Counted from the stretch's first letter, positions 54,509-63,231 are shown. The stretch is 64,000 bases of DNA from Agromyces sp. G08B096 (GCF_040267705.1 NZ_CP158374.1:434001-498000), one strand, 5' to 3'. The notes: generated by a model from the letters alone, not told the origin. Numbers and translations: made by a program.

Positions 54509-55384
54509 TCACGCCGGTGCGACCGGTTCCTCCGGCCGGCGCCCCACGCCCACGATCGTGCCGATGTCGACGCGCGCGACGCCGTGATCGCGGAGCGCCG
54601 CGACGAACCGCCCGCGGACGCGCTCGCGCGTCTCGTCGTCGAGATCGGCGACGAGTCGCTGGCGGCCCGTGCCGAGCACGAGGCGCCAGGCGAGGTCGTC
54701 GTCGAGGTCGAGATGGCGCGGCACCTCTTCCGCGCGAACGTCGACCAGACCGAGCGTGTGCAGCCAGTGCGCGAGGGCGCCCGCGGTGCCGGGCTCCTCG
54801 TGCCGCTGCATCCGTTCCCGGAAGCCGGCGACGGCGTCCTCGCCGGCCTCCGCCTCGACGGCGGACACCAGCAGTTCGGTGAAGCCGCTGAACGCGTCGG
54901 CGCCCCACAGTGTGATCGCCACCCGTCCGCCGGGCTTCGCGCGGGAGACGAGCTGCCGCGCGCCGGCGTCGAGGTCGTCGAAGAAGAAGACGCCGAGCAC
55001 GCACTGCACCAGGTCGTACCCCTCGGTCTGCCACTCCGCCACGTCGGCGACGTGGAAGGAGAGCTGCGGCAGCAGGTCGCCCGCGGCGCCCTCACCGCGG
55101 CCGGCTCCGAGTGCGGCGGCGCGCGCCCGGGCGAGCTCGATCATCGGGGCGGCGACGTCGACGGCGTCGACCAGTCCGTCGGGTCCGACCAGCTCGGCGG
55201 TGGGCACGGCGGACGCGCCGTCGCCGCAGCAGGCGTCGAGCACGAGCTCACCCAACTGCGGGTCGGAGCGCAGGATCGTCGCCAGGGAGATCGGCTCCCA
55301 CAGTTCCGCGTCGAGGTCCGCGAATGACGAGGCATCCTCGACGAATCTCCTGACGGCATCACGCACGTCGGTTTGTTCCCCCAT
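54509..55384 (-). CDS. Class I SAM-dependent methyltransferase
   Basis: A 291-residue methyltransferase. The SAM-binding motif I is LGELVLDACCGDGASAVPTAELVG (about 55-75), followed by DGLVDAVDVAAPMIELARARA and the motif IV-V region YDLVQCVLGVFFFDDLDAGARQLVSRAKPGGRVAITLWG. The C-terminal 110 residues are a variable substrate domain. The substrate is unknown. The ATG at 55384 is taken as start; no good Shine-Dalgarno precedes it. Convergent with the sulfurtransferase, 22 bases apart. Confidence 0.88.
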   Translation of the reverse strand: MGEQTDVRDAVRRFVEDASSFADLDAELWEPISLATILRSDPQLGELVLDACCGDGASAVPTAELVGPDGLVDAVDVAAPMIELARARAAALGAGRGEGAAGDLLPQLSFHVADVAEWQTEGYDLVQCVLGVFFFDDLDAGARQLVSRAKPGGRVAITLWGADAFSGFTELLVSAVEAEAGEDAVAGFRERMQRHEEPGTAGALAHWLHTLGLVDVRAEEVPRHLDLDDDLAWRLVLGTGRQRLVADLDDETRERVRGRFVAALRDHGVARVDIGTIVGVGRRPEEPVAPA

Positions 55385-55521
55385 GGGTATATCATGCCGC
55401 CTGCCGCCCCCGGCGGCGAGGATCGCGCCCGGCTGCGCCGCGAATCGGCTCGACTCAGGCAATCGTGATGCGGAGGGGGCAGACTGGTCGGGTCCTGACC
55501 TCGATCGAAGTGAGCTCATCC

Positions 55522-56499
55522 ATGAATCGCGCCATGCGCCGCGCCGCGCCCGTCGCGCTCGCCGCCGTCTCCGCCCTCGTCCTGGCCGGATGCGCCGGCG
55601 GCGGAGACGCCGAGTCGACCCCCACCCCGACCGCCGCCGCCTGCATGGACGTCAGCTCGGGCGACCTCTCCGACGGCGTGAAGGTCGAGGGCGACTTCGG
55701 CGCCGCCGAGCCGACGGCGACCTTCGACACCCCGCTCGAGACCAAGAAGCTCGAGCGGACCGTCGCCATCGAGGGCGACGGCGACGAGACCGCGGCGGGC
55801 GACGTCGTCGACGTCGTCATCAGCATGTTCTCGAGCACGAGCGGCGAGCGGCTCGTCTCCCAGCCCGCGCAGCTCGGCGTCGGCGACGACACCGTGCTCG
55901 AGGCGTTCGGCGCCTCGATCGACTGCGTCCCCGTCGGCTCGCGCACCGTGACCGTCGCCCCCGCCTCCGCGGTGTACGGCGACCAGGGCAACGAGACCAT
56001 CGGTGTCGCCCCGGGCGAGGCGGTCGTCATCGTCGCCGACGTCACGGGCATCGTCGAAGAGCCGACCCCCGAGCCGCTGCCGACCCCGGCCGAGTGGACC
56101 GAGAACGTCCCGGAGGTCACGTTCAACGGCGACGAGGCGCCCACCGTCGTGATCCCCGACGCTCCCGCATCGACCGAGCTGCAGCTGAAGGTCCTCGAGG
56201 AGGGCGACGGCGCCACGGTCGGCGAGGGCGACAGCGTCACCGTGCAGTACGAGGGCATCAACTGGGCCACGAAGGAGAGCTTCGACAGCTCGTACTCGCG
56301 CGGCGAGCCCGCCACGTTCTCCACCTCGGGCGTCATCACCGGCTTCGCCGCGGCGCTCGTCGGCCAGAAGGTGGGCACCAAGCTCATCGTCACGATCCCG
56401 CCGGAGCTCGGCTACGGCACCGACCCGGCCGCGCACGAGCTCGGCGGCCAGACGCTGGTGTTCGTCGTCGAGATCGAGGACACGCAGGCGGCCGAGTAG
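55522..56499 (+). CDS. FKBP-type peptidyl-prolyl isomerase lipoprotein with tandem domains
   Basis: A 325-residue exported lipoprotein. The signal ends in SALVLAGC (Cys about 24). A first FKBP-like domain (about 70-190) has VDVVISMFSSTSGERL ... VPVGSRTVTVAPASAVYG but lacks several aromatic pocket residues. A second, intact FKBP domain (about 225-325) has GEGDSVTVQYEGINWATKESFDSSYSRGEPATF and VGTKLIVTIPPELGYG. A Pro/Thr linker separates them. It likely assists folding of exported proteins. The start is the ATG at 55522; other in-frame ATGs from 55465 lack a signal-peptide-like beginning. A perfect palindrome terminates it. Confidence 0.9.
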   Translation: MNRAMRRAAPVALAAVSALVLAGCAGGGDAESTPTPTAAACMDVSSGDLSDGVKVEGDFGAAEPTATFDTPLETKKLERTVAIEGDGDETAAGDVVDVVISMFSSTSGERLVSQPAQLGVGDDTVLEAFGASIDCVPVGSRTVTVAPASAVYGDQGNETIGVAPGEAVVIVADVTGIVEEPTPEPLPTPAEWTENVPEVTFNGDEAPTVVIPDAPASTELQLKVLEEGDGATVGEGDSVTVQYEGINWATKESFDSSYSRGEPATFSTSGVITGFAAALVGQKVGTKLIVTIPPELGYGTDPAAHELGGQTLVFVVEIEDTQAAE

Positions 56500-56509
56500 G
56501 GCCGGCGCA

Positions 56510-56549
56510 CGACGAGGGCCGGGGCGATCGATCGCCCCGGCCCTCGTCG
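56510..56549. terminator. Perfect 40-base palindrome after the FKBP gene
   Basis: Arms 56510-56529 and 56530-56549 are exactly complementary; the centre is CGATCGATCG. It ends in TCTTCG and lies between convergent genes. Confidence 0.8.
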
Positions 56550-56568
56550 TCTTCGCGATGGTCGCCGG

Positions 56569-57153
56569 TCAGCCGGCCGCCGGCTCCTGCCGGGCCGCGA
56601 CCGCCGGCGCCGCCTGACGCGGCTGCAGCCCGCGCGCCACACCGGCAGCCTCCAGGCGGGCGGCGATGGACCGGCCGACCCAGATCGCCGCCACGTTCGA
56701 GGCCGTGCCGATCACGGCATACGCCGCCTGCATCCACACCGGGTTCGCGCCGAAATCGAGGTAGGCCATGGAGTACAGCGAGTACGCGAGCCCGAACACG
56801 GCGGCCCCGACGTACCAGATCCAGGCCCGCCACGAGCGGTAGCCGCCGAGCGCGATGGGGATCTCGATCATGGCGCCGACCATGAGGGAGGTGAGGATCG
56901 CGGACGGACCCTGCGGCGTGAGCCCGGCGTTGACGATGCCTGCGATGAGCCCGGTCAGCAGCGCCGTGCCCGGGCGCCGGATCAGGGCGAACGCCACGAC
57001 GAACGGCACCGTCCACACGCCGGAGAGCACGGCGTAGAGCAGCGGCATCGCGGCGGCGATCGACGCCGAGATCCAGTTCAGTGGCACGAGCAGCAGTCCG
57101 CCCGCCGTGCCGATGGCGGCGCAGGTGAGCAGGATGCGGGTGGGCAGCTTCAC
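56569..57153 (-). CDS. ECF transporter S component, YkoE-like
   Basis: A 194-residue membrane protein with about five helices (ILLTCAAIGTAGGLLLVPLN, AAMPLLYAVLSGVWTVPFVVAFALI, GTALLTGLIAGIVNAGLTP, WIWYVGAAVFGLAYSLYSMAYLDFG, AAYAVIGTASNVAAIWVGRSIAARLEAAG). Size, the GVWTVPFVVAFALIRRPGTALLTGLIAG segment (in parts) and an operon with a duplicated ATPase and T component resemble YkoE, the substrate-binding unit of an HMP/thiamine importer, but an iron box and no TPP riboswitch head this operon. The GTG at 57153 has AGGAG seven bases upstream; an ATG at 57249 overlapping the previous stop would add an Ala/Pro/Arg-rich 32-residue leader. Confidence 0.8.
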   Translation of the reverse strand: MKLPTRILLTCAAIGTAGGLLLVPLNWISASIAAAMPLLYAVLSGVWTVPFVVAFALIRRPGTALLTGLIAGIVNAGLTPQGPSAILTSLMVGAMIEIPIALGGYRSWRAWIWYVGAAVFGLAYSLYSMAYLDFGANPVWMQAAYAVIGTASNVAAIWVGRSIAARLEAAGVARGLQPRQAAPAVAARQEPAAG

Positions 57154-57245
57154 GTCGGGTCTCCTGTCGGGGGTGCGGTGGGCGCCGGCGGCGCCGGCCG
57201 GGGGTGCGGCGGCGGTGTGCTGCGCCGTACGTCGCGGGGACGCGG

Positions 57246-58178
57246 TCATGCGCGGACGCCGGAGCTGTCGGGCGACAGCGCCCCGAACCCGACCGTCAGG
57301 CCCCACCAGTAGACGAGCGCCGCGAACGCCCAGAACACGACGACGAAGACGCTGTCGCGCACCCGCCACCGGCTGATGGTGCGCTCGGTGCGGGTCGGAT
57401 GCGCCCCGAACGCCCTCGCGTCCATCGCGAGGGCGACCCGCTCGGCGTGCCGGATCGCGCTCGCGAGCAGCGGGATCGCCAGACCCACGGTGCGGCGCGC
57501 CCAGGCGACTGGTCCGCGGCCGTGGTCGGTGCCGCGCACCCGGTGCGCGGCACGGATGACCTCGAGCTCGTGGCCGAAGCGCGGCACGAAGCGAAGCGCC
57601 GCGAGGGCCGTGTATCCGATGCGGTACGGCACCCGGAGGTTCTGCACGAGCGCGCGGACGAGCTCGGGGCCGCCCGTGGTGAGCCCGGCGATGAGCGAGA
57701 GCATCACGAGCGCCGCGATGCGCACGGCCGTCGCGACGCCGACGAGGTACGCGGCGAGCGTGAACCGCCAGTCGCCCACGTACGCGAGCACCACGGATGC
57801 TCCGGGCGCGTCGACCGGGATGCGGGCCGGGTCGACCCACACGCCGAAGCTCAGGCCGAGCAGGGCGACCAGCACCGGCGTGCCGACGACGAGCGCGACG
57901 ACGGCGCGCGGGCGCAGGCTCGCCCCGACCAGGATGAGCAGGAGCGCGCCGATGAGGATCGCCGCCGGGATCGGCACGCCGCGCGTGAAGATCAGCGCCA
58001 CCATGACCGGCAGCGGCGCCGCGAGCTTCGCGAGCGGGTTCAGCGCATGCAGGAACCGGCCGCGCGCGGGCCGGCGCTCGGCGAACGGGTCGATGGCGCC
58101 GGTGGAGCCCGCCCCCGGAGCGGCGGCCGCCGGCGAACCGGCGACCGGCGTGGATGCGGTGCGCGCTGCCCCGCTCAC
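57246..58178 (-). CDS. ECF transporter T component (EcfT)
   Basis: A 310-residue energy-coupling membrane protein. Several helices run from residue 60 (LAAPLPVMVALIFTRG ... ILIGALLLILVGASL). The EcfT signature region RVALAMDARAFGAHPTRT carries the Ala-Arg-x coupling motif that contacts the ATPases. The Pro/Ala-rich first 45 residues are longer than usual. The GTG at 58178 overlaps the ATPase stop (GTGA). Confidence 0.9.
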   Translation of the reverse strand: MSGAARTASTPVAGSPAAAAPGAGSTGAIDPFAERRPARGRFLHALNPLAKLAAPLPVMVALIFTRGVPIPAAILIGALLLILVGASLRPRAVVALVVGTPVLVALLGLSFGVWVDPARIPVDAPGASVVLAYVGDWRFTLAAYLVGVATAVRIAALVMLSLIAGLTTGGPELVRALVQNLRVPYRIGYTALAALRFVPRFGHELEVIRAAHRVRGTDHGRGPVAWARRTVGLAIPLLASAIRHAERVALAMDARAFGAHPTRTERTISRWRVRDSVFVVVFWAFAALVYWWGLTVGFGALSPDSSGVRA

Positions 58179-59953
58179 GCCGCCGCCTCCGAGGAGCGCG
58201 GCAGCTGCGACATCCGCGTCACCGTGCGCCACGCGGGATGGTTCGCGAGTCCGCGCGTCGCCCGCGCGAGCGGGGGATGCCGCAACCCGGCCTGCTCGAT
58301 GAGCGGGCCAGCCAGCACCTCCGCCGTGGGGCCGGCACCGAGCAGCCGCCCCTCCGCCATCACGGCCGTGCGCGTCGCGTGGTCGGCGACGAGCTGGAGG
58401 TCGTGCGTCACCACGACGATCGTGGTGCCCTGCTCGTTCAGGTCGCGGAGCATGGCGAGGAGTTCGGAGGCCCGCTCGCGGTCCTGTCCGAAGGTCGGCT
58501 CATCCAGCGCGAGCACGGGGGCCCCGGCCACGAGCGCCGTGCCGACCGACAGGCGTCGCTTCTGGCCGCCCGAGAGGAGGAACGGGTGCTGTCCGGCCAG
58601 CCCGTCGAGTCCGAAGCGGCGGAGCATCCCCTCGACGACGGCCGCCCGCTCGCCTTCCGCGACGCCCTGCACGAGGAGCCCGACCTCGAGCTCCTCGGCG
58701 ACCGTGCCCGCGACGAACTGGTGCTCGGGGTTCTGGAACACGAAGCCGATACGGCGGCTGCGCTCGCGGGCGTCGGCCCGCACCGGGTCGAGTCCGAGCA
58801 CGTCGATGGCGCCCGCCGGGGCGGGAATCACTCCGGCGATGGCCTGCAGCAGGCTCGTCTTGCCCGCGCCGTTCGTGCCCACGATGGCGAGGAACTCGCC
58901 CGCCTGCACGTCGAGGTCGACGTCGTGCACGACGACGGGGCCTCGCCGTCCGCCCCGCTGCACCGAGAGTCCGCGGACCCGGATGGCCGGGTCGCCGGCC
59001 GCCCGGTCGCCGGCCGCCCCGACGTCGGTCGCGGTCGGGTTCGTCGCCGTGCCGGTCGCCCCGTCGCTCAGCGGCGCCGGGAGGGAGGCCCGCGCGTCGA
59101 GCGCCTCGGCGAGCTCCGACGGCGTGAGCGGCAGGGGCTCGAGCAGGACGCCGGCCTCGCGGAGCCGCAGCGCGGCGAGCGTCGACACGGGCAGCCACAC
59201 GCCGAGAGCGAGGAGCTCGTCGGCCCGCTGCTGCAGCACCTCGCGGGCCGGCCCGTCGACCACGAGCCGGCCGGCGCGGTCGAGCACCACGACGCGGTCG
59301 ACGAGGTCGACCGCCGCGTCGAGGTTGTGCTCGACCAGGACGATGGCGTGGTCGCGCTCGCTCGCGAGCTCGCGCAGCACCGCGTACACCTCGTCGATGC
59401 CCGCGGGATCGAGGTTCGCCGTGGGCTCGTCGAGCACGAGAACCGGCGAGGCCATCGCGAGCGCGCAGGCGATGGCAAGGCGCTGACGGCCGCCCCCTGA
59501 GAGGCGGTCGGGGTTCTCGTGCCGGCGCTCCCAGAGCCCGACGAGCTTGAGCGCGCGCTCCGCCCGAGCGAGCACCTCCTCCGCAGGCACGAGCTGGTTC
59601 TCAGGGCCGAAGGCGACCTCGTCGAGCAGCGTCCCGGTGACGACCTGCGCATCGGGGTCCTGGAAGACCATCGCGACGTGCTCGCTCAGCACCCCGACCG
59701 GGTGGTCGCGGCTGTCGAGCCCCGCGATGCGCACGGTGCCCTCGACCTCGGCCGGCACCGCGTGCGGGATGAGGCCGTCGAGGGCGAGCGTGAGCGTCGA
59801 CTTGCCGCACCCCGACGGGCCGAGGATCAGCACGACCTCACCCGGTCGCACCTCGAGGCTCACGCCGTCGGGTGTCGACGCGCTCGCGCCCTCGTGTCGG
59901 ATGCCGACGCGGTCCAGCGCGAGCAGCGGCTCGGCGTGGGCGTCGGTGGTCAT
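58175..59953 (-). CDS. ECF transporter ATPase, two fused ABC domains
   Basis: A 592-residue tandem ABC protein. The first domain (about 10-250) has Walker A GPSGCGKST, Q-loop VFQDPDAQVVTGTLLDEVAFGPEN, signature LSGGGRQRLAIA and Walker B VLVLDEPTANLD. The second domain (about 325-560) has GTNGAGKTS, VFQNPEHQFVAGTVAEELEVG, LSGGQKRRLSVGTAL and VLALDEPTFGQD. Both sites look active. The Q-helix form F-Q-x-P-x-x-Q is the ECF coupling hallmark. The fused form is the YkoD layout. The first gene of the S/T/A operon, downstream of a DtxR-type box. Confidence 0.94.
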   Translation of the reverse strand: MTTDAHAEPLLALDRVGIRHEGASASTPDGVSLEVRPGEVVLILGPSGCGKSTLTLALDGLIPHAVPAEVEGTVRIAGLDSRDHPVGVLSEHVAMVFQDPDAQVVTGTLLDEVAFGPENQLVPAEEVLARAERALKLVGLWERRHENPDRLSGGGRQRLAIACALAMASPVLVLDEPTANLDPAGIDEVYAVLRELASERDHAIVLVEHNLDAAVDLVDRVVVLDRAGRLVVDGPAREVLQQRADELLALGVWLPVSTLAALRLREAGVLLEPLPLTPSELAEALDARASLPAPLSDGATGTATNPTATDVGAAGDRAAGDPAIRVRGLSVQRGGRRGPVVVHDVDLDVQAGEFLAIVGTNGAGKTSLLQAIAGVIPAPAGAIDVLGLDPVRADARERSRRIGFVFQNPEHQFVAGTVAEELEVGLLVQGVAEGERAAVVEGMLRRFGLDGLAGQHPFLLSGGQKRRLSVGTALVAGAPVLALDEPTFGQDRERASELLAMLRDLNEQGTTIVVVTHDLQLVADHATRTAVMAEGRLLGAGPTAEVLAGPLIEQAGLRHPPLARATRGLANHPAWRTVTRMSQLPRSSEAAA

Positions 59954-60016
59954 GGCGGTCCCGGGCGGTGGCGCCGGCGGGTGCGCCGGCGGCGAGGCAT
60001 CCGGTGCTGGACCGGC

Positions 60017-60035
60017 TTAGGCTAGCCTAACCTCG
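60017..60035 (-). promoter_or_regulatory. DtxR/IdeR-type iron box upstream of the ECF operon
   Basis: On the minus strand CGAGGTTAGGCTAGCCTAA matches 16 of 19 positions of the known consensus TTAGGTTAGGCTAACCTAA. It contains the perfect 14-base palindrome TTAGGCTAGCCTAA (60017-60030). It lies 63 bases upstream of the ATPase start and 29 bases after the stop of the preceding gene. Confidence 0.85.
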
Positions 60036-60064
60036 TTTGCCGGCCGGCACCGCCGGCCCGGCGT

Positions 60065-61483
60065 TCAGAGCCGCTCGGCGATGACCGCGGCGGCCGAGAG
60101 CCACGCGTCGCGCGTCTCCTCGGAGAGTGCGTCGAAGTCGATCGGGCCGCCGTCGACCAGCGCCGGGTCGAACGGCACCTGCGTGACGGCCGACGTGACC
60201 TGGCTGAAGTGCGACTCGAGCCGGTCCGTCAGCCGCGGGTCGGGCTTCGCCGAGGGGGCCGCGAGGATCGTGACCGCCTCGTCGACCTTCTGCCCGAAGC
60301 CCTTCTCGCGGAGGCCGTCGAGCAGCCAGGCCGCGCTCGCCGCGGTGTCCTCGCGGACCGTCGACACGATGACGAGCTGGTCGGCCGCCGCCACCGAGGC
60401 CACCCAGTTCGAGGCGCGCATGTTGTTGCCCGTGTCGATGAGGATGAGCCGGTAGTAGCGGGCGAGCATCGCGTGCAGGCGGTCGAACGCGGCCGCATCG
60501 ATCGTCGACGAGGCCGCGGCATCCTCATCGGAGGCGAGCACGTCGAAGCGGGCGTCCACCTGCGTGCGCACGTACGCGTCGAGCCGGGCGAGGCTCGCGC
60601 TGCCCGCGTCGGCGAAGCTGTCGAGGTCTTCGAGCAGGTCGACCGCGGTCCGGTGATGCGGCGCGTGCTGGGCGCGCCAGCCGAGCGTTCCGCGGGTCTC
60701 GTTGTTGTCCCAGGCGAGCGTCGAACCGCCCCGCAGGGTGCCGAACGTCGCCGCGAGCAGCAGCGTGCTCGTCGTCTTGTGCGCCCCGCCCTTGGGGTTC
60801 AGGATCACGATCGTGCGCGACCCGTCGAGCCGGCGCTGCACCTTCCGTTCGCGTTCGAGCCGCGAGCGCTCGGCGCGGCTCGGTGTGGGGGAGATGACGC
60901 CGCCCGTGGCGCGCCTCACGGCTCCGCGCCAGCCGGTCGTCGCGCGGTCCCGACGCGGTCGGCTGCGCGAGTTCAGCAGGTCGTCGACGGTGGGCTTCGG
61001 GGCGGCCGAGGCGACCGGCCGGCCGGCCGGAACCGGGTCCGCGACGGGTGCGGCGGCAACCGGCGCCGCCGGGGCGGGGGCCGCAGCCGCAGCGACGGGC
61101 GGCGCGACCGCCGAGACCGGCGGGGCCGCCACGGGAGCGGCCGCCGGCACCGGCGCACCGGGCAGGGGCGGCAGGCCGGCTCCGCCGGTCGGCGAGGCGA
61201 AGCCGAGCTGGTCGGCCGGAAGCGGCTCGGGCGCCGGCGGCGCGGGCTCGGCGACCGTGCCGTCGGGGTGCACCACGAGGGGCCACCGCGACGAGCCCTC
61301 GACGAGCGTCGCCGTCACGGGATGTCCCGCCGAGGCGGCCAGGAGGCGCACCGCCTCGACGACGCGGTCGCGCAGCGCATCGCCGTTGGCCGCCATGAGG
61401 TGCTCGATCTCGCCGTCGAGGTGCACCTCCGCGGCGGTGCTCGACCGAAGATAGACGGTCGCCTGACTCGGGGTGGTGGTCAC
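60065..61483 (-). CDS. MinD/ParA-like ATPase with Pro/Ala-rich N-terminal half
   Basis: A 472-residue protein. Residues 1-90 form a small ordered domain (ATVYLRSSTAAEVHLDGEIEHLMAANGDALRDRVVEAVRLLAASAGHPV in parts). Residues 90-200 are Pro/Ala/Val-rich and presumably disordered. Residues 220-472 are a deviant Walker ATPase: IVILNPKGGAHKTTSTLLLA, ILIDTGNNMRASNWVASVAAADQLVIVS. The layout recalls EspI-type and actinobacterial conjugation/secretion ATPases, but no secretion genes are seen here. The Walker A reads KGGAHKTT. The GTG at 61483 is the start with AGGAG upstream. The partner system is unknown. Confidence 0.82.
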   Translation of the reverse strand: MTTTPSQATVYLRSSTAAEVHLDGEIEHLMAANGDALRDRVVEAVRLLAASAGHPVTATLVEGSSRWPLVVHPDGTVAEPAPPAPEPLPADQLGFASPTGGAGLPPLPGAPVPAAAPVAAPPVSAVAPPVAAAAAPAPAAPVAAAPVADPVPAGRPVASAAPKPTVDDLLNSRSRPRRDRATTGWRGAVRRATGGVISPTPSRAERSRLERERKVQRRLDGSRTIVILNPKGGAHKTTSTLLLAATFGTLRGGSTLAWDNNETRGTLGWRAQHAPHHRTAVDLLEDLDSFADAGSASLARLDAYVRTQVDARFDVLASDEDAAASSTIDAAAFDRLHAMLARYYRLILIDTGNNMRASNWVASVAAADQLVIVSTVREDTAASAAWLLDGLREKGFGQKVDEAVTILAAPSAKPDPRLTDRLESHFSQVTSAVTQVPFDPALVDGGPIDFDALSEETRDAWLSAAAVIAERL

Positions 61484-61740
61484 AACAGCTCCTCACGTGC
61501 TCGCACGGGCGGGTGGGGAGCGCGGCGCCTCACCGGCCCGGGTGCCGTGCGTCGCTCCCGGGCGTCCGCGCATGCGCGCTCCATCCCCCGGTCAACGAGC
61601 GTACCGGGAGCGCCCGAGCGGCCGCTGAGAGCGGGTCCGGTGCGATAAGCGACGCGGACGCCCGAGCGGCCGCCGTGAGCGGGCCGGTGTGACGAGCGGC
61701 GCCGGCGCGGGGAGCGGTCCGGCGCGGAACGCGCCCGCCG
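61484..61740. other. 257-base intergenic region with a degenerate direct repeat
   Basis: No gene seen. Two imperfect copies of about 40 bases, beginning CGCCCGAGCGGCCGC at 61611 and CGCCCGAGCGGCCGC at 61659, lie near the end. Both contain AGCGGG and CCGGTG at matching offsets. No promoter was identified. Confidence 0.6.
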
Positions 61741-63057
61741 TCAGCCGACCGGGGTCTGCAGCCGCAGCCGCGCCGCCGCGACCTGGGCCTCGAGCTCCTC
61801 GGCGATCAGCTCGAACGTGTCGTAGCCGGCGATCGCCCGGGCCAGCGCTCGAGCTCGGTCGCGGTAGTCGCGGTCGGCGAGGATCCGAGCGACCGCATCG
61901 CCGACGGCGCGCGGCGTCGGAGTGCCGGTGCGGAGGTTCACGCCGACGCCCGCCCACTCGGCTCGCGCCGAGACCTCGGGCTTGTCCTCGGTCTCGCCGG
62001 CGGCGACGATCGGCACCCCGAAGCTGAGGGCGTACTGGGTGCCGCCGAAGCCGGCGTTGGTCACGAAGACGTCGGTCTTCGGGAAGAGCAGGTCGTACGG
62101 CAGGAACTCGGCCGCGCGCGCGTTCGCCGGCAGCTCGCCGAGCTCGGCGACCGGGCGGCCGCCCGTGGAGACCACGACGAGCACGTCGAGATCGGCCAGG
62201 GCGTCGAGCGTCGGCCGGACGAGCCGCCCGAAATCGCGGTTGTCGATCGTCCCCTGGGTGACGTGCACGACCGGTCGGTCGGCGCGGTCGAGCTCGTCCC
62301 ACCAGGTCGGCAGCGCCGCGGCGACCGGGGCGGGCGGCAGCACGGTGCCCGCGAATCTGACGTTCGGCGACAGATCGTGCCGCGGGTATTCGAACTCGGC
62401 GGCGGACAACTGCAGGAACCGGTCGAAGCGGCGCGAGAAGTCGAGCACGAAGGCGTCGAGCGCGGGCCGGCCGAGTGAGCGGAGCACGTCGTCGGCGAGG
62501 CGTTGCGTGCGGCGGAAGACGACGCGCTGCACGAGCAGGTTGAGCGCGCGGTTCCGCAGACGGCCGGCCGGGCTCGCGTTCGGGCGGAGCCCCAGGCCGT
62601 AGGGCGCGACGTCCGTGCTCGACTGGCTGAGCGGCACGACGCCGACCGCGATGATCGGCGGCCGGCTCGTCGGGTCGTCGAGCAGCAGGGGGACGGCGCC
62701 CGCGAAGGCGGCCTCGACGATGACGGCGTCGGGGGAGAGTTGGGCGATCGCCTCCTCGAGTGCCCGCGTCTGATCGGGGATGGGACGGATGAACACGGTC
62801 TGGATGTCGTATTCGAGTTTGGCGACGCCGCGGTGCCGGTCCCGCTCCGGGAGGTGATCGTGCATCTGCCGGTCGTCGTAGTCGGCGAGGCCGCCGAGCG
62901 GCAGGTGCCGGGCGCCGGCCTCTTCGACGCTCGCACGGAACCGCGAACCGGTGAGGACGGCGACGTCGTGGCCGCGGGCGGCGAGGTCGCGGGCGATCGC
63001 GACGATGGGGCCGACATGGCCCTGGATGGGGTTGGCGCAGAGGAGGTAGGTGGACAT
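61741..63057 (-). CDS. GT1-family glycosyltransferase (UGT/MGT-like)
   Basis: A 438-residue nucleotide-sugar glycosyltransferase of the GT-B fold. It begins MSTYLLCANPIQGHVGPIVAIARDLAARGHDVAVLTG (in parts), the acceptor-domain start of macrolide/flavonoid glycosyltransferases. The C-terminal donor domain has RPVVHVTQGTIDNRDFGRLV, VVVSTGGRPV and FVTNAGFGGTQYALSFGVPIVAAGETEDKPEVSARAEWAGVG (in parts). These enzymes glycosylate small hydrophobic acceptors such as macrolides, flavonoids or carotenoids. It is monocistronic; the start is the ATG at 63057. Confidence 0.9.
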   Translation of the reverse strand: MSTYLLCANPIQGHVGPIVAIARDLAARGHDVAVLTGSRFRASVEEAGARHLPLGGLADYDDRQMHDHLPERDRHRGVAKLEYDIQTVFIRPIPDQTRALEEAIAQLSPDAVIVEAAFAGAVPLLLDDPTSRPPIIAVGVVPLSQSSTDVAPYGLGLRPNASPAGRLRNRALNLLVQRVVFRRTQRLADDVLRSLGRPALDAFVLDFSRRFDRFLQLSAAEFEYPRHDLSPNVRFAGTVLPPAPVAAALPTWWDELDRADRPVVHVTQGTIDNRDFGRLVRPTLDALADLDVLVVVSTGGRPVAELGELPANARAAEFLPYDLLFPKTDVFVTNAGFGGTQYALSFGVPIVAAGETEDKPEVSARAEWAGVGVNLRTGTPTPRAVGDAVARILADRDYRDRARALARAIAGYDTFELIAEELEAQVAAARLRLQTPVG

Positions 63058-63231
63058 GACGAGCGACCGTAGTGACGCTGAGGATGCCTCGACAAGAGAA
63101 TCCGGCGCCGTTCAGGGCCAGCCCGTCGCGGTTTCAGTGGCAGCACCGAGAGTCCGGGAATGTCCAGGTCAGACCGGGTGTTGTACCAATGTCCGGACGG
63201 ATCTGACTCCCGTCCGCGAAGGGAGGAGCCC

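Noticed and set aside
57154..57249. Longer N-terminus for the ECF S component
   Set aside because: Ala/Pro/Arg-rich and not membrane-like; a strong AGGAG precedes the GTG at 57153. Kept as an alternative because of an ATGA overlap.
59954..60064. TPP riboswitch expected for a YkoEDC-like operon
   Set aside because: The gap is short and shows no conserved core or pairing; a DtxR-type box is present instead.
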